Counted from the first letter of the stretch, positions 1-10,241 are shown. The stretch: DNA of 64,000 bases from CASQEL01 sp036655975 (GCA_036655975.1 JAVVPD010000002.1:1-64000); one strand, 5' to 3'. Made by a program: numbers and translations. The notes: generated from the sequence alone by a model not told the origin.

Positions 1-1
1 G

Positions 2-2065
2 GATATGGGCTATTTCAGCGATGTGCAGGTGGCTGTTGAACCCGGAAATGTGCTGGTGTTCACCGTGGTGGAAAAACCCCGCATTGATAACATCATCGTG
101 GAAGGTTCAGATAAAGTTTCCCAAGAAGATATCCTTGCCGCCATGGGGACTAAAACAGGGTCGGTGCTGAACGAAAAATTGCTGGTGGAAGACCTGCAAA
201 AAGTGACCGATTTGTACCGCAAAGAAGGCTATTACCTTGCCAAGGTGGAGCATCGTATTGACGCGCGCGCCAATAATACGGGGGCTGTGCTGGTACTGAA
301 TGTGGCCGAAGGTAAAAAACTGTATATCAAAAAAGTGACGGTGGAAGGCCTTAAGCAGCTGAAGGAAGGGGACTTTGCCGACTATATGGCCCTGCGCCCC
401 CGCAATTTGCTGTCATGGTTTACCGGCACGGGCGTATTGAAAGACGAATATCTGGAACGCGATTCCAACGCCATTGCCGCCTTTGGTTTGAATCAGGGTT
501 TTGTGGATATTCAGGTTTCCGCGCCCAAAGTGGACTATAAAGAAGACGGCATTTATATTACCTTTTCCGTGGCTGAAGGGGAGCGCTATACGCTGGGCGA
601 CATCAAATTCGCGGGCGACCTGATCGTGCCCGAAGACCGCCTGCTGGAAGTCGTACAATTGGACAACCACAAGAAGAGTGAAAAATATTTCTCCTTGTCG
701 GTTATGCAAGAAGACACCAAGCGCTTGACAGATTTCTACGGTGATGATGGCTACGCTTTTGCCGAAGTAGACACCAAGGTCATGAAGGACGAAAGTGGGC
801 AGCCCGTTGTGAGCGTTGGCTACCTGATTGACAAAAAGAACAAGGTCTACATTCGCCGTACCACGGTGGAAGGCAACCTAAAAACTCGTGATAACGTCAT
901 TCTGCGTGAAATGCGCTTGGCTGACGGTGACCAGTACGAAGGGGCCAAGCTCCGCCGTTCCAACGAAAGGCTGAATCGCTTACGCTACTTCAGCGCCGTG
1001 GATTCGGAACTGGTGCCCACGGGGGTTGAAGACGAAGTAGACCTGAAAGTTAAAGTCAAAGAAACCAATACCGGCGCGCTTATGGGCGGGATTGGCTATT
1101 CCAGTTATTATGATGTCGGCATCACGGCCTCGTTGATGGAACGCAACCTGTTTGGTCGCGGGTATTGGGCGCAATTGCAGGGCTTTTTCTCGTGGCGGCG
1201 TACATCGGGCATGTTGTCCATTACCAACCCTCGCGTGAATGATACGGATCTGCTGGTTGGCAATGACTTGTACTATACCTACGATTATTGGGACGACTTC
1301 ACCAAAGAAACCATCGGTGACACCATCCGCGTAGCCTATCCCCTCGGCGAATATACCTCCGTGGGTGCTGGGTACCGTTTGGAACGTTATAGCTTGTATA
1401 ATGTGCGTGACTACGCTTCTCCCACCATTGCCGACTATAAGGGCACTAACTGGACCAGCGCCGTTCACGCCCGCATTACCCGTGACACCACGGATAACCG
1501 CGAACGCCCCTCCAAGGGTACCATTACCCGCTTGTGGTCTGAATACGGTGGCGGGGGCCTTGGCGGTAACGACAACTTTGTGAAAGCTATTGGTGATTGG
1601 CAGGGCTTTTACAGCTGGCGCCCCAACCATACCTTCCATGTGCGTGCGCGTCTGGGCGGGGTGTTTGAAAACACCAATAAAATTGTGCCGGTATTTGAAC
1701 GTTTCTGGGTGGGGGGGATTGATACTATCCGTGGCTATAGCTACACCGACCTTTCGCCCCGTGATAGAAAGTACCGTGACCAGATCGGTGGTGACCGTAT
1801 GGGCGTTGCCAATATTGAATATGTGTGGACCTTCCAGAAAGAAATGGGCCTTGCCCTTGTGCCTTTCTACGACATTGGCTTCAACACAGATTCCAAGTTC
1901 ATGAATCCCGTGCAGGATTACTTGGCTTCTTCGGCAGGTCTTGAATTGCGGTGGCGTTCTCCCATGGGGGATTTACGCATAGCCTACGGTATTCCGCTGA
2001 CCAAGGACTATGACGGCGAAAGACCTACGGGGCGTCTGGAATTCACCATGGGCCAATTCTTTTAA
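2..2065 (+). CDS. bamA: Outer membrane protein assembly factor BamA (5' partial)
   Basis: Omp85 protein that folds and inserts beta-barrel proteins into the outer membrane as the core of the BAM complex. The visible 686 residues begin inside POTRA1 (GYFSDV), followed by four more POTRA repeats starting near residues 26 (IDNIIVEG), 107 (YIKKVTVEG), 196 (YTLGDIKFAG) and 280 (YIRRTTVEG). The 16-strand barrel starts near residue 355. The conserved IRGY loop-6 motif lies near residue 577 and the chain ends in phenylalanine (GQFF), as BAM substrates and BamA do. The signal peptide and most of POTRA1 lie upstream of the window, so the ATG at position 5 is not the true start. A hairpin follows the stop, and the next gene is an amidase. 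Confidence 0.95.
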   Translation, partial: DMGYFSDVQVAVEPGNVLVFTVVEKPRIDNIIVEGSDKVSQEDILAAMGTKTGSVLNEKLLVEDLQKVTDLYRKEGYYLAKVEHRIDARANNTGAVLVLNVAEGKKLYIKKVTVEGLKQLKEGDFADYMALRPRNLLSWFTGTGVLKDEYLERDSNAIAAFGLNQGFVDIQVSAPKVDYKEDGIYITFSVAEGERYTLGDIKFAGDLIVPEDRLLEVVQLDNHKKSEKYFSLSVMQEDTKRLTDFYGDDGYAFAEVDTKVMKDESGQPVVSVGYLIDKKNKVYIRRTTVEGNLKTRDNVILREMRLADGDQYEGAKLRRSNERLNRLRYFSAVDSELVPTGVEDEVDLKVKVKETNTGALMGGIGYSSYYDVGITASLMERNLFGRGYWAQLQGFFSWRRTSGMLSITNPRVNDTDLLVGNDLYYTYDYWDDFTKETIGDTIRVAYPLGEYTSVGAGYRLERYSLYNVRDYASPTIADYKGTNWTSAVHARITRDTTDNRERPSKGTITRLWSEYGGGGLGGNDNFVKAIGDWQGFYSWRPNHTFHVRARLGGVFENTNKIVPVFERFWVGGIDTIRGYSYTDLSPRDRKYRDQIGGDRMGVANIEYVWTFQKEMGLALVPFYDIGFNTDSKFMNPVQDYLASSAGLELRWRSPMGDLRIAYGIPLTKDYDGERPTGRLEFTMGQFF

Positions 2066-2092
2066 ATCCTGAGCCTGTCTCTAAACAAATAT

Positions 2093-2125
2093 ATGCCCCT
2101 GCCGTTACTATCGGTAGGGGCATTT
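2093..2125 (+). terminator. Hairpin after bamA
   Basis: A 12-bp stem (ATGCCCCTGCCG pairing with CGGTAGGGGCAT, one G-T pair) with a 7-nt loop starts 27 nt after the bamA stop. The T tract is short, so termination may be partial. Confidence 0.6.
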
Positions 2126-2216
2126 GCATATTGGCACCATTGATGCATGATACCGAATGAATATGCAAAATATTCCCCTTTGTTCCTTGTCTATATAATT
2201 TTTACAGGAATTTCGC

Positions 2217-4229
2217 ATGGCACAGCCTAGCAACACTTCTGGGAAAACGTCATTATTTTGGCGTGTGCTTCCCGCTTTGGGTTTTATGCTTGCCCTATGC
2301 GTGCTTGTGGTGGCCGTTTACGACACGGGCTACAGTGCCCTGCCGCCCGCAGAAAAACGCTACACTGCCGCCAAGGAAGGGGTGCAAGCCCTGAAATCTG
2401 ACGAAAAGCGCAGTGCCTATCGGGATCAGTGGTTGAAACTGGCCGACGAATTTTTCAGTATTTATCAATTAGATCCGCAATGGCCCAATCGTCCTGCGGC
2501 GCTCTATCTGGCTGCGGAAACCATGGAAGAATTGGCAAGCCGCTCTTTTGCCGCCCGCGATTATAAATTGGCGGTAGATCGGTATGAGCAGGTGGCCTTG
2601 AAACACGCTACGAGCCGCTTGGCCGACGATGCCTTGTTGCGCGCCGCAATTATTCGTGCCGAATATATGAAGGACATCAAGGCTGCGCTGCAATTGCTCA
2701 AACGTGTTCGCACGCAATATCCTCGTGGCGACATGGCGCCCAAAGCCTTAGAATTGGAAAAAGCCCTGCTTGAGCACGGCACCGTCCCCAAGGATGTGCT
2801 TCCCAGCGCCGGCATTGCCGATACCGGCAATAAAACCGCGCCCGCCGCCCCCGCCGTGCAAGCTGAAGACAAAAGCTCTAAGTCTGCCGCTGGTACTGAT
2901 AAAAATCTTACGGGAAATGCGGCCTTGACCCAAGTGTCGTGGACAAGCTTGGATAAGGATCGGGTTCGCATTGTGGTGGAATTAGACCGCAATGCCGGCT
3001 GGCAGGCACGTATGCAGGAGGGCAATCAAGCCAAGGGCATTCCGGCGCGGATTGTGCTGGATATGACCAATACGGTACCCCAGACGCAGGTGCAGCCCGG
3101 CGCACGCGTGAAGGACAGCCTGCTCACTCGGGTGCGTGTAGATCACAGTAAAGTGGGGAAACCTAAGGCTGACAGTACCCGCCTGTGTTTTGATTTTAGC
3201 GCGGCACGGCGCTATGACGCACAAGTGGAGCACGATCCTTTTCGCATTATTTTGACGGTGGCCGCAGGGCGCGCGAGTCTGCCCAAGGGGGTTGGTTCCC
3301 GTGTAGGTTTTGCCGAAGTGGAGCAGCCCACGCCTCCCGCGTGTCCGCCTGTGGCGGAGCGTAAACGTCGGGTGCTCCACGTCGTCAGGGAAGATTCCGC
3401 CGGGCAAAGCGGCAAAGCCGATACCCGTGCGGGCGAGCGCAGCGCGGCTAGCCATGCCATGACGGGCGGGAGTATGGCGGAACAGCTGGGTTTGAGTGTG
3501 CAGAGCGTGTTTATCGACGCCGGACACGGGGGCAAAGATCCTGGCACCATCCATAACGGCATTGTGGAAAGGGACATAGTATTGGATATTTCGCGGCGTC
3601 TGGGGCGCTTGCTCGAAGCCAATGGTTTTGATGTGGAATATAGCCGTACCAAGGACATCGCAGTGCCCCTGAGCACGCGCACCCGCCTTGCTAATACCAA
3701 GAAAGCGGATTTGTTCGTGTCCATTCACGTCAATGCCAATGCTGATATGAGTGCCATGGGTTTTGAAACCTATTATCTGGATCTTGCCAGCAACACCCAA
3801 GCCGCGCGCGTTGCTACTTTAGAAAACGCCGCCAGTGACCGTAAATTGGGCGATATGCAGTCGGTATTGGCAGACATAATGCTGAACGCACGTACGCAAG
3901 AATCTCGGCGTTTGGCGTCGGATATCCGCCGAGTAACACTGTCACGCGTGGAGCGGCGGGGCTTCAACGTTAAAGATGGCGGCGCTAAAGCCGCTCCCTT
4001 CCATGTGCTTATCGGGGCGGGTATGCCTGCGGTGTTGGTGGAAGTGGGCTATTGCACCAATTCGCAGGACGCGCGCAAGCTGGCCAATGCTTCTTTCCGC
4101 CATGCCCTTGCCGAGGGCCTTGCCGAGGGCATTATGGCGTATCGGGATCGCCTTAAACAGCGAAATTCTGCGGAGACTGTCTTGACGCCCAAGTCCGAGA
4201 GTGCTATGAGATTGTTTAGAGATTTTTGA
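2217..4229 (+). CDS. amiC: N-acetylmuramoyl-L-alanine amidase, AmiC type
   Basis: Zinc amidase that cleaves the bond between N-acetylmuramic acid and L-alanine, splitting septal peptidoglycan in the periplasm. The 670-residue protein has one N-terminal membrane anchor (about residues 15-33) and a TPR-like helical segment (about 50-180). An Ala/Lys-rich linker leads to an AMIN domain (about 235-360), which usually binds peptidoglycan or the Tat/Tol machinery. The C-terminal Amidase_3 domain (about 425-645) shows the zinc motifs IDAGHGGKDPG, a Glu in IVERDIV, HVNA and VEVGYCTN. The TPR-like insert makes it longer than E. coli AmiC (about 420 residues). Placement next to bamA and ompH ties it to envelope maintenance. 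The start has a modest AGGA Shine-Dalgarno. Confidence 0.9.
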   Translation: MAQPSNTSGKTSLFWRVLPALGFMLALCVLVVAVYDTGYSALPPAEKRYTAAKEGVQALKSDEKRSAYRDQWLKLADEFFSIYQLDPQWPNRPAALYLAAETMEELASRSFAARDYKLAVDRYEQVALKHATSRLADDALLRAAIIRAEYMKDIKAALQLLKRVRTQYPRGDMAPKALELEKALLEHGTVPKDVLPSAGIADTGNKTAPAAPAVQAEDKSSKSAAGTDKNLTGNAALTQVSWTSLDKDRVRIVVELDRNAGWQARMQEGNQAKGIPARIVLDMTNTVPQTQVQPGARVKDSLLTRVRVDHSKVGKPKADSTRLCFDFSAARRYDAQVEHDPFRIILTVAAGRASLPKGVGSRVGFAEVEQPTPPACPPVAERKRRVLHVVREDSAGQSGKADTRAGERSAASHAMTGGSMAEQLGLSVQSVFIDAGHGGKDPGTIHNGIVERDIVLDISRRLGRLLEANGFDVEYSRTKDIAVPLSTRTRLANTKKADLFVSIHVNANADMSAMGFETYYLDLASNTQAARVATLENAASDRKLGDMQSVLADIMLNARTQESRRLASDIRRVTLSRVERRGFNVKDGGAKAAPFHVLIGAGMPAVLVEVGYCTNSQDARKLANASFRHALAEGLAEGIMAYRDRLKQRNSAETVLTPKSESAMRLFRDF

Positions 4230-4384
4230 TAGAATCTATTTAGGCATTTTGCGGTGCAGCGGATAATTTTTTTTTGATACATTGGGTACTCATGGCGGTG
4301 TCTGCGCGGGCTTTATGGCGGCGGAATATTTCCGTATTTGGACATCAGTCAGGCTAATTTCAATCCCGCAGAAGGAGATGTACA

Positions 4385-4921
4385 ATGCGGAGAGTGTTTT
4401 TGTTGGCCATTGCGGCCGTGCTGTTGATGGCCAATGTAGCATTGGCAGAAGTGAAAATTGGTGTAGTGGATATGCAAGTTGTTGCAACTCAGAGCGATCC
4501 TGCCAAAGATGCCCAAACAAGAATGAAATCCAAATATGGCGCAGAACGCGACCAATTGGAAAAACAAGCGAAATCCTTGCAGTCTAAGGCCGAAGGCCTG
4601 AAGAACGGTAAAGATATCAGCGAAGACAAAAAGGTGGAATTTATCCGCCTGAAGCGCGATCTTGACGAAAAGACTCGTAACTTTGCTCGCAAGGTGGAAC
4701 AGGACGAAGTTAAAATTCGTCAGGATATGGTTACCTTGGTGTTCCGTGCCGCTTATGAAGTAGCACAGCGCAAGGGCATCAACTTTATGGTTGACGTGAC
4801 CGCTGGCGGCGTACTGTACGCTGATCAAAGCATGGACATGACCAAGGACGTGATGGCAGAAGTGAACAAGTTGTGGAAGTCTGGCGCTATTGAAGGCGCT
4901 CCCAAGAAAGGGAAGAAATAG
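4385..4921 (+). CDS. ompH: OmpH/Skp-family periplasmic chaperone
   Basis: Skp-like chaperone that holds unfolded outer-membrane proteins in the periplasm for delivery to BamA. The 178-residue product has a signal peptide of about 22 residues ending ANVALA, then EVKIGVVDMQ, the typical first strand of the Skp head. A long charged helical region (residues 40-120) forms the tentacles. AAGGAG lies eight bases before the ATG. Linkage to bamA and fabZ is conserved across proteobacteria. A strong terminator follows the gene. Confidence 0.9.
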   Translation: MRRVFLLAIAAVLLMANVALAEVKIGVVDMQVVATQSDPAKDAQTRMKSKYGAERDQLEKQAKSLQSKAEGLKNGKDISEDKKVEFIRLKRDLDEKTRNFARKVEQDEVKIRQDMVTLVFRAAYEVAQRKGINFMVDVTAGGVLYADQSMDMTKDVMAEVNKLWKSGAIEGAPKKGKK

Positions 4922-4969
4922 CCTTTCCCCTCCTCTCCGCCATGGCGGGGAACGCTGAAAGATATTTGG

Positions 4970-5004
4970 TTTCCCGCCCTGTTTGCAGGGCGGGAAATTT
5001 TTTA
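4970..5004 (+). terminator. Strong intrinsic terminator between ompH and fabZ
   Basis: A perfect 12-bp stem (TTTCCCGCCCTG with CAGGGCGGGAAA), a four-base loop and a run of six T form a textbook rho-independent terminator. It ends only about 22 nt before the fabZ start codon, so it may work as an attenuator rather than a full stop. Confidence 0.85.
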
Positions 5005-5025
5005 TTATGCCCAAAGGAAGGAAGT

Positions 5026-5475
5026 ATGGACAAAAACGCTATTCAGATGGATATACAGCACATATTGCGGGTGTTACCGCACCGTTATCCCTTTATGCTG
5101 GTGGACAGAGTGACAGAATGTGTCGCGGGTTCACACATCAAGGCCTATAAGAATGTTAGCTTCAACGAACCTTTTTTTCAGGGGCATTTTCCCGACACGC
5201 CCGTCATGCCGGGCGTGCTCATTCTTGAAGCGCTCGCTCAAGCGGGAGCCTTGCTGGCTACAGCCGATATGGGCGATATTTCGGGTAAGTTGTTCCTCTT
5301 TACCGGGCTTGACGGGGTAAAGTTTCGCAAGCAGGTGCTTCCTGGTGATCAATTGTGCCTGGAGTGCTGCAATCTGCGTAAAAAAATGAATTTGTGTAAA
5401 ATGGAGGCTAAAGCCTTTGTTGACGGTAAGCTGGCGGCAGAAGCGTCAATTACTGCGGCTATTGCAGACCGTTAG
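5026..5475 (+). CDS. fabZ: 3-hydroxyacyl-[ACP] dehydratase FabZ
   Basis: Hot-dog fold dehydratase that removes water from 3-hydroxyacyl-ACP in type II fatty acid synthesis. The 149 residues carry the family motifs LPHRYPFMLVD (catalytic His) and GHFPDTPVMPGVLILEALAQ (catalytic Glu). An upstream in-frame start at 4942 is rejected because it reads through the terminator, and AAGGAAGGAAG lies just before the ATG at 5026. In many proteobacteria lpxA follows and lpxD precedes fabZ; neither is here. Confidence 0.95.
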   Translation: MDKNAIQMDIQHILRVLPHRYPFMLVDRVTECVAGSHIKAYKNVSFNEPFFQGHFPDTPVMPGVLILEALAQAGALLATADMGDISGKLFLFTGLDGVKFRKQVLPGDQLCLECCNLRKKMNLCKMEAKAFVDGKLAAEASITAAIADR

Positions 5476-5481
5476 CGTGTT

Positions 5482-5536
5482 TTCTGCCCTCAATTGTCGC
5501 GCAATCTGCACAGGATGGGGACGCTTGAGGGCAGAA
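5482..5536. terminator. Bidirectional hairpin between fabZ and a convergent gene
   Basis: Perfect 12-bp inverted repeat (TTCTGCCCTCAA and TTGAGGGCAGAA) with a 31-base loop, placed between two convergent genes. Neither side has a good T tract. Confidence 0.45.
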
Positions 5537-5542
5537 CAGGAA

Positions 5543-5920
5543 TTAGGCGGGGGTGATGGTCAGGGGAATGCAGTGCAAGCTGCGGCTGTTTTCCTCGGTG
5601 CGCCCTAGGGAAAAGTGCGTCGTCTGCCCCTTCCAGCCTGCCAGTGCAGCAATGCGTGGGGCAAGGGCCGCCATGTTAATGATGGGGTGGCGCTGAAACA
5701 CTTGGGGCAAGCCGTAGGTTAAGTTGCACACGAGGCATTTTCCCTCGCGTTGGTGCAATTCAAAGGCCAGCTCCAGAGCCTTGGCATCACCCGAGCGGAA
5801 GACAAGGCGAATATCATACGCGCCGTCTTCCGCATCACCGTATAAAGCTTCAAAAAATTTGTCGGCAATGTCTGCGGGGAACAAGGCGTCTAGATCGGAT
5901 TGCAAAAGAGTGATACCCAT
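5543..5920 (-). CDS. Conserved hypothetical protein, 125 aa
   Basis: A small soluble acidic protein (MGITLLQSDLDALFPADIAD...) with no signal peptide or membrane segment. Its FFEALYGDAEDGAYDIRL stretch resembles small proteins I recall from Desulfovibrio genomes, where they sometimes carry a meaningless homeobox label by automatic transfer. A Cys-x2-Cys pair (CLVC) sits in the middle. No function is assigned. It lies convergent to fabZ and just upstream of gluQ's 3' end on the same strand. Confidence 0.7.
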   Translation of the reverse strand: MGITLLQSDLDALFPADIADKFFEALYGDAEDGAYDIRLVFRSGDAKALELAFELHQREGKCLVCNLTYGLPQVFQRHPIINMAALAPRIAALAGWKGQTTHFSLGRTEENSRSLHCIPLTITPA

Positions 5921-6001
5921 GCGCTTTTCCTTGGTATGGCTTGAAGTGTACGTGTTTATTATATAAGAATAGCCAAAGACCGTGCCTTTGTCCAGCAGGA
6001 G

Positions 6002-7015
6002 TTAGCGCAGAGTGTCTGTCAGCGTGAGCAGGCAATTCTGTAAGTGTTCGGGGAGGCTTACGGATGCCTGCGGAATTTTTTGTAGGTTGAAGGCCCCCAG
6101 CAATTGGTGGGGGGTACAGCGCGCGGGACGGGGCAGAAATCCTGCTCGGTATCCGAGATAGCCCACAATGGCCGTAGCCTGCACCCCCGCTTCACGCAGG
6201 GCTCCAAGGCTGAGGCTGGCGTGGCGCTTGGCAAGGCGCTCACCCGTGTGATCGAGCAAGAGGGGCAGGTGGGCATAGGCAGGTATGGGAGAGCCGAGGA
6301 GGGCATGCAGCAACATTTGCCGTGGGGTGGAAATACGGATATCATCACCGCGCACCACTTGGCTTACCCCCATAAGGGCGTCGTCTACGACCACGGCGAG
6401 CTGGTAGGCGATAACCCCGTCAGAGCGGCGCAGGGCAAAATCGCCGCCACAATCGTGCAGGCGCATGTGCTGCGGGCCTTGAATGCCGTCGATAAAGTCC
6501 ACATGAGCTTCATCCGGACAGCGTAAGCGCAGGGTGGCCCTACGCCCCGCTTGTTCCTGTGCGGTGCGCTGGGCGGGGCTGAGGGAGCGGCAGGTATTAG
6601 GGTAGGGCGCCCCTGCATCACCCACATGGGGCGCAGCGGCGAGGGTACGCAATTCTTTGCGGGTGCAATAGCAAGGGTAGGTATGCCCTTGTCCGGTCAA
6701 TTGGTGCAGGGCCGCAGCGTAGTATTCACTCCGCTGACTTTGCACATAGGGAGCGTGGGGGCCGCCGATGTCCGGCCCGTCATCCCAGTTAAGGCCCAGC
6801 CAGTGTAGGTCGCGGAGAATGGCCTCGGCAAAATGGGGGCGAGAGCGGTCTGGGTCGATATCTTCCATGCGGAGCATAATCGAGCCGTCGCCCGCGCGAG
6901 CCGCCAGCCACGCCAAGAGAAAAGCCCAAGCATTGCCCAGGTGCAGATAGCCTGTGGGGCTGGGGGCAAGCCGTCCGATGGGGGGTTTGCTGTCATTGGC
7001 GTGTTCAGTGTGCAT
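6002..7015 (-). CDS. gluQ: Glutamyl-Q tRNA(Asp) synthetase
   Basis: A glutamyl-tRNA synthetase paralogue lacking the anticodon-binding domain. In this family it attaches glutamate to the queuosine base of tRNA(Asp). The 337 residues show the HIGH-class motif in PSPTGYLHLGNAW (residues 18-30), the zinc-type CYC...YPNTC cluster near residues 117-142, and the KMSKS-like KRHASLS near residue 264. The length is far below GltX (about 470), which supports GluQ. A queuosine synthesis gene (queF) elsewhere in the window agrees with this role. Confidence 0.9.
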   Translation of the reverse strand: MHTEHANDSKPPIGRLAPSPTGYLHLGNAWAFLLAWLAARAGDGSIMLRMEDIDPDRSRPHFAEAILRDLHWLGLNWDDGPDIGGPHAPYVQSQRSEYYAAALHQLTGQGHTYPCYCTRKELRTLAAAPHVGDAGAPYPNTCRSLSPAQRTAQEQAGRRATLRLRCPDEAHVDFIDGIQGPQHMRLHDCGGDFALRRSDGVIAYQLAVVVDDALMGVSQVVRGDDIRISTPRQMLLHALLGSPIPAYAHLPLLLDHTGERLAKRHASLSLGALREAGVQATAIVGYLGYRAGFLPRPARCTPHQLLGAFNLQKIPQASVSLPEHLQNCLLTLTDTLR

Positions 7016-7070
7016 GGCATAGCAAAACGCTTTGCGGGCGTGCTGTCAATATGGTATGGGAGTGTTCCTT

Positions 7071-7331
7071 ATGGCTGTTTGGTATCTTTATTTGCTGCGC
7101 TGCGCTGATAAGAGTTTGTATTGTGGCATTACCACGGATATAACTCGCCGCTTGGCTCAACATAATGGGGAAAGGGCGGGGGGGGCCAAGTGTACACGGG
7201 CGCGGCGTCCGGTTGTTTTGGAAGCATGCGTGCCCTGTGCGGATAAAAGTACCGCGCTGAAACAGGAATTGTTGATTAAGAAATTGCCGCGCGAACATAA
7301 ATTGTCTGCACTCCTTGCCTTGACTTCATAG
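7071..7331 (+). CDS. GIY-YIG domain protein (YhbQ-like)
   Basis: An 86-residue single-domain GIY-YIG nuclease-family protein. The motif is VWYLYLLRCADKSLYCGITTD with a downstream ALKQELLIKKL helix. The GGGAG at 7058-7062 supports the ATG at 7071 over in-frame starts at 7032 and 7056. Proteins of this type have been linked to DNA repair, but cellular roles differ among members. It is divergent from gluQ. Confidence 0.85.
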   Translation: MAVWYLYLLRCADKSLYCGITTDITRRLAQHNGERAGGAKCTRARRPVVLEACVPCADKSTALKQELLIKKLPREHKLSALLALTS

Positions 7332-7427
7332 GCAACTTTCCCCAAAGTAGGGTGTTTGACGCTTACCATATTTGACACCTTTGAGAGTTCATTCTCGTAA
7401 CATATCTGTGCCGTTGGAGGCTCCTCC

Positions 7428-10238
7428 ATGAGTGATTATAAAAAAACCCTAAATTTACCCGATACCTCCTTTCCCATGAAGGCCAATCTTATTCAGCGCG
7501 AGCCAGAAATGCTCAAGCGCTGGGAAGCTGACCGCGTTTATGACGCCATGGTGGAAGCCTCGGGGAGCAAGGGCACGTTCGTGCTGCACGACGGCCCTCC
7601 CTATGCGAACGGCAATATTCACATGGGCACAGCCCTGAATAAAATTTTGAAAGATATTGTAGTCAAGTCGCGCAACATGCAGGGCTATGCCGCTCGTTAT
7701 GTGCCCGGCTGGGACTGCCACGGGCTGCCCATTGAACATAAAGTGGAATTGGAATTGGGCGAAAAAAAGAAAACCCTGCCCGCACACGCCGTGCGTAAGC
7801 GTTGCCGCGACTATGCGGCGAAATATATTGATATTCAGCGCAAGGAATTCAAGCGCCTTGGCGTTTTTGGTTCTTGGGACGAGCCGTACATGAGCATGGC
7901 CCCCAGCTACGAAGCCGCCACCGCCCGCGAACTCGCCAACTTTGTGGAGGCGGGTAATGTGGCTCGCAGTAAAAAACCTATTTATTGGTGCACCTCCTGT
8001 CGGACGGCGCTGGCAGAAGCTGAAGTGGAATACGCCGATCACGCTTCTCCTTCCGTCTATGTGCGTTTTCCGCTGAACGATTCGGGCTTGCGTAACATTT
8101 TTCCTGATGTCGATCCTTGCCGTGCTTATGTGGTTATCTGGACAACAACGCCGTGGACTTTGCCCGACAACATGGCTGTGGCCCTGCATCCCGACTATGA
8201 ATACGCGCTGGTTGCTTTTGCGGGGGATTTTTATGTGTTGGCGAACGAACTGGTGGCAAGCTCTGCCAAAACGTTTGGCTGGGAGCACTATGAGCTTGTT
8301 GGCCTCACCACGGGCGCGCAATTGGAAGGTTTGAAGGCGCAGCATCCTTTCTACGACCGTGTGTCTCCGCTGGTGTTGGGCGATCATGTTACCTTGGACG
8401 CGGGCACCGGCTGTGTGCATACAGCTCCTGGTCACGGGCGCGAAGATTATGATGTGGCTTTGAAATATGGCCTCGATGTATACTCCCCGCTTGATGATGA
8501 CGGGCGCTTTTTAGAAAGTGTACGTTTTTTCGCGGGCATGCATGTGTTTGACGCCAACCCTAAGGTGATTGAAAAACTTCAGGAAGTGGGGGCGCTCTTG
8601 GCGCAGGCAAAAATTACCCACTCCTATCCCCATTGTTGGCGGTGCAAAAGTCCGGTGATTTTTCGTGCTACCACGCAGTGGTTTATCGGCATGGAAAAAA
8701 ACAGCTTGCGGCAGCGCGCCTTGGAAGCCATTCGTACAAAGGTGCGTTGGGTTCCCACCTGGGGCGAGGAACGCATTCACGCTATGATTGAATCCCGCCC
8801 GGACTGGTGCATTTCGCGCCAACGCCAGTGGGGGGTGCCTATTTTGGCCCTGTTGTGTGAGCGTTGCGGCGAATCTTGGAACGACCCCGCGTGGATGCGC
8901 GAAATGGCAGACCGCTTTGCCCAAAACGCCACGGGGTGTGACTATTGGTATCAGGCTTCTTTGGAAGATATCGTGCCCGCAGGCTTGGTGTGCCCGCATT
9001 GCGGCGGGACGCATTGGAAGCGCGAAAGTGATATTCTGGACGTGTGGTTCGATTCAGGCACCAGCTTTGCGGCGGTGCTGGAGCAGCGCCCCGAATGCGG
9101 TTTTCCTGCGGATCTGTATCTGGAAGGGTCGGATCAGCACCGTGGCTGGTTCCATAGTTCTTTGCTGGTGTCCGTGGGGACGCGCCAGCGCGCGCCCTAT
9201 AAAACGGTGCTGACGCACGGCTATGTGGTGGACGGCGAAGGGCGCAAAATGTCCAAGTCCATTGGTAATGTCATCGCCCCACAACAGCTTATCGACAAAT
9301 TTGGGGCCGAAATTTTACGCCTGTGGGTGTCCTCGGTGGAATACCGTGAGGATATCCGCATTTCAGACGAAATTCTTAACCGTCTGGTGGACGCTTATCG
9401 GCGTATTCGCAATACCTGTCGCTATTTGCTCGGCACTATCAGCGACTTAACGCCCGTGCGCTGTGTGCCGCTTGAACAGATGGAGTCGTTGGATCGCTAC
9501 GCCCTTGATGTTGCCGCTAAGGCCCATGCGCGTATTCAGGAAGCCTATCAGGAATATGAATTCCATAAAGTATTTCATACCTTGCATAACTTATGCATTA
9601 CCGATTTGTCATCGGTGTATTTGGATATTCTTAAAGATCGGGTGTATGCCTCGGGTAAAGATAGTCAGGCGCGTCGTTCCGCCCAGACAGCCGTGTGGCA
9701 TATTTTGATGTTACTGGTGCGCGACATGGCGCCGGTGCTCAGCTTCACCGCTGAAGAAGTCTACGTGCATGTGCCCACCGCCTTAAAGGACTCTGCCGTG
9801 CGTACCGTGTTCGCGTTGCCGGAAGCTCAGGTAGAAGCGCTTGCGTTGCCTGAAAACCAGCGCGCTCTGTGGCAAGTGCTGCTGCAAGTGCGCGCCGCCG
9901 TCACTCGGGTGATTGAACCCTTGCGAAAGGACGGGGTGATCGGGCATTCCTTGGACACCCGCGTGACCCTCTTTATGGAAGACAGTCTCCGTGAACAGTG
10001 CGCTGCGCTGCACACTGACCTGCGCGCTTTTTGCATTGTGTCACAATTGGTGGTTAAGCCCATGGCTGAAAAAAATGCCCGCGCTATTGATGCGGAAGAC
10101 GTGGCAGGTTTAGCCATTGATGTGGAAAAAGCCCAAGGCGCAAAGTGCGAACGTTGCTGGATTTACAGCACGGAATTGGGCACTGACGCAGAACACCCCA
10201 CCCTATGCCCACGGTGTACTGCCGTGATACGCGGATAA
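7428..10238 (+). CDS. ileS: Isoleucyl-tRNA synthetase
   Basis: Class I synthetase that charges tRNA(Ile) and edits valine. The 936 residues match the usual bacterial length. HIGH appears in [11 protein letters not shown] (residues 57-67), the CP1 editing domain spans about 190-400, and KMSKS is near residue 607. The C-terminal zinc finger CERCW...CPRC is present. TTGGAGG provides the Shine-Dalgarno. The stop is three bases before lspA, an ileS-lspA pairing seen in many bacteria. Confidence 0.97.
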   Translation: MSDYKKTLNLPDTSFPMKANLIQREPEMLKRWEADRVYDAMVEASGSKGTFVLHDGPPYANGNIHMGTALNKILKDIVVKSRNMQGYAARYVPGWDCHGLPIEHKVELELGEKKKTLPAHAVRKRCRDYAAKYIDIQRKEFKRLGVFGSWDEPYMSMAPSYEAATARELANFVEAGNVARSKKPIYWCTSCRTALAEAEVEYADHASPSVYVRFPLNDSGLRNIFPDVDPCRAYVVIWTTTPWTLPDNMAVALHPDYEYALVAFAGDFYVLANELVASSAKTFGWEHYELVGLTTGAQLEGLKAQHPFYDRVSPLVLGDHVTLDAGTGCVHTAPGHGREDYDVALKYGLDVYSPLDDDGRFLESVRFFAGMHVFDANPKVIEKLQEVGALLAQAKITHSYPHCWRCKSPVIFRATTQWFIGMEKNSLRQRALEAIRTKVRWVPTWGEERIHAMIESRPDWCISRQRQWGVPILALLCERCGESWNDPAWMREMADRFAQNATGCDYWYQASLEDIVPAGLVCPHCGGTHWKRESDILDVWFDSGTSFAAVLEQRPECGFPADLYLEGSDQHRGWFHSSLLVSVGTRQRAPYKTVLTHGYVVDGEGRKMSKSIGNVIAPQQLIDKFGAEILRLWVSSVEYREDIRISDEILNRLVDAYRRIRNTCRYLLGTISDLTPVRCVPLEQMESLDRYALDVAAKAHARIQEAYQEYEFHKVFHTLHNLCITDLSSVYLDILKDRVYASGKDSQARRSAQTAVWHILMLLVRDMAPVLSFTAEEVYVHVPTALKDSAVRTVFALPEAQVEALALPENQRALWQVLLQVRAAVTRVIEPLRKDGVIGHSLDTRVTLFMEDSLREQCAALHTDLRAFCIVSQLVVKPMAEKNARAIDAEDVAGLAIDVEKAQGAKCERCWIYSTELGTDAEHPTLCPRCTAVIRG

Positions 10239-10241
10239 TAT

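Noticed and set aside
980..1639. Minus-strand 219-codon frame opposite bamA
   Set aside because: It is a shadow of bamA codon usage with no start signal.
2982..3800. Minus-strand 272-codon frame opposite the amidase
   Set aside because: It is antisense to a gene with clear catalytic motifs.
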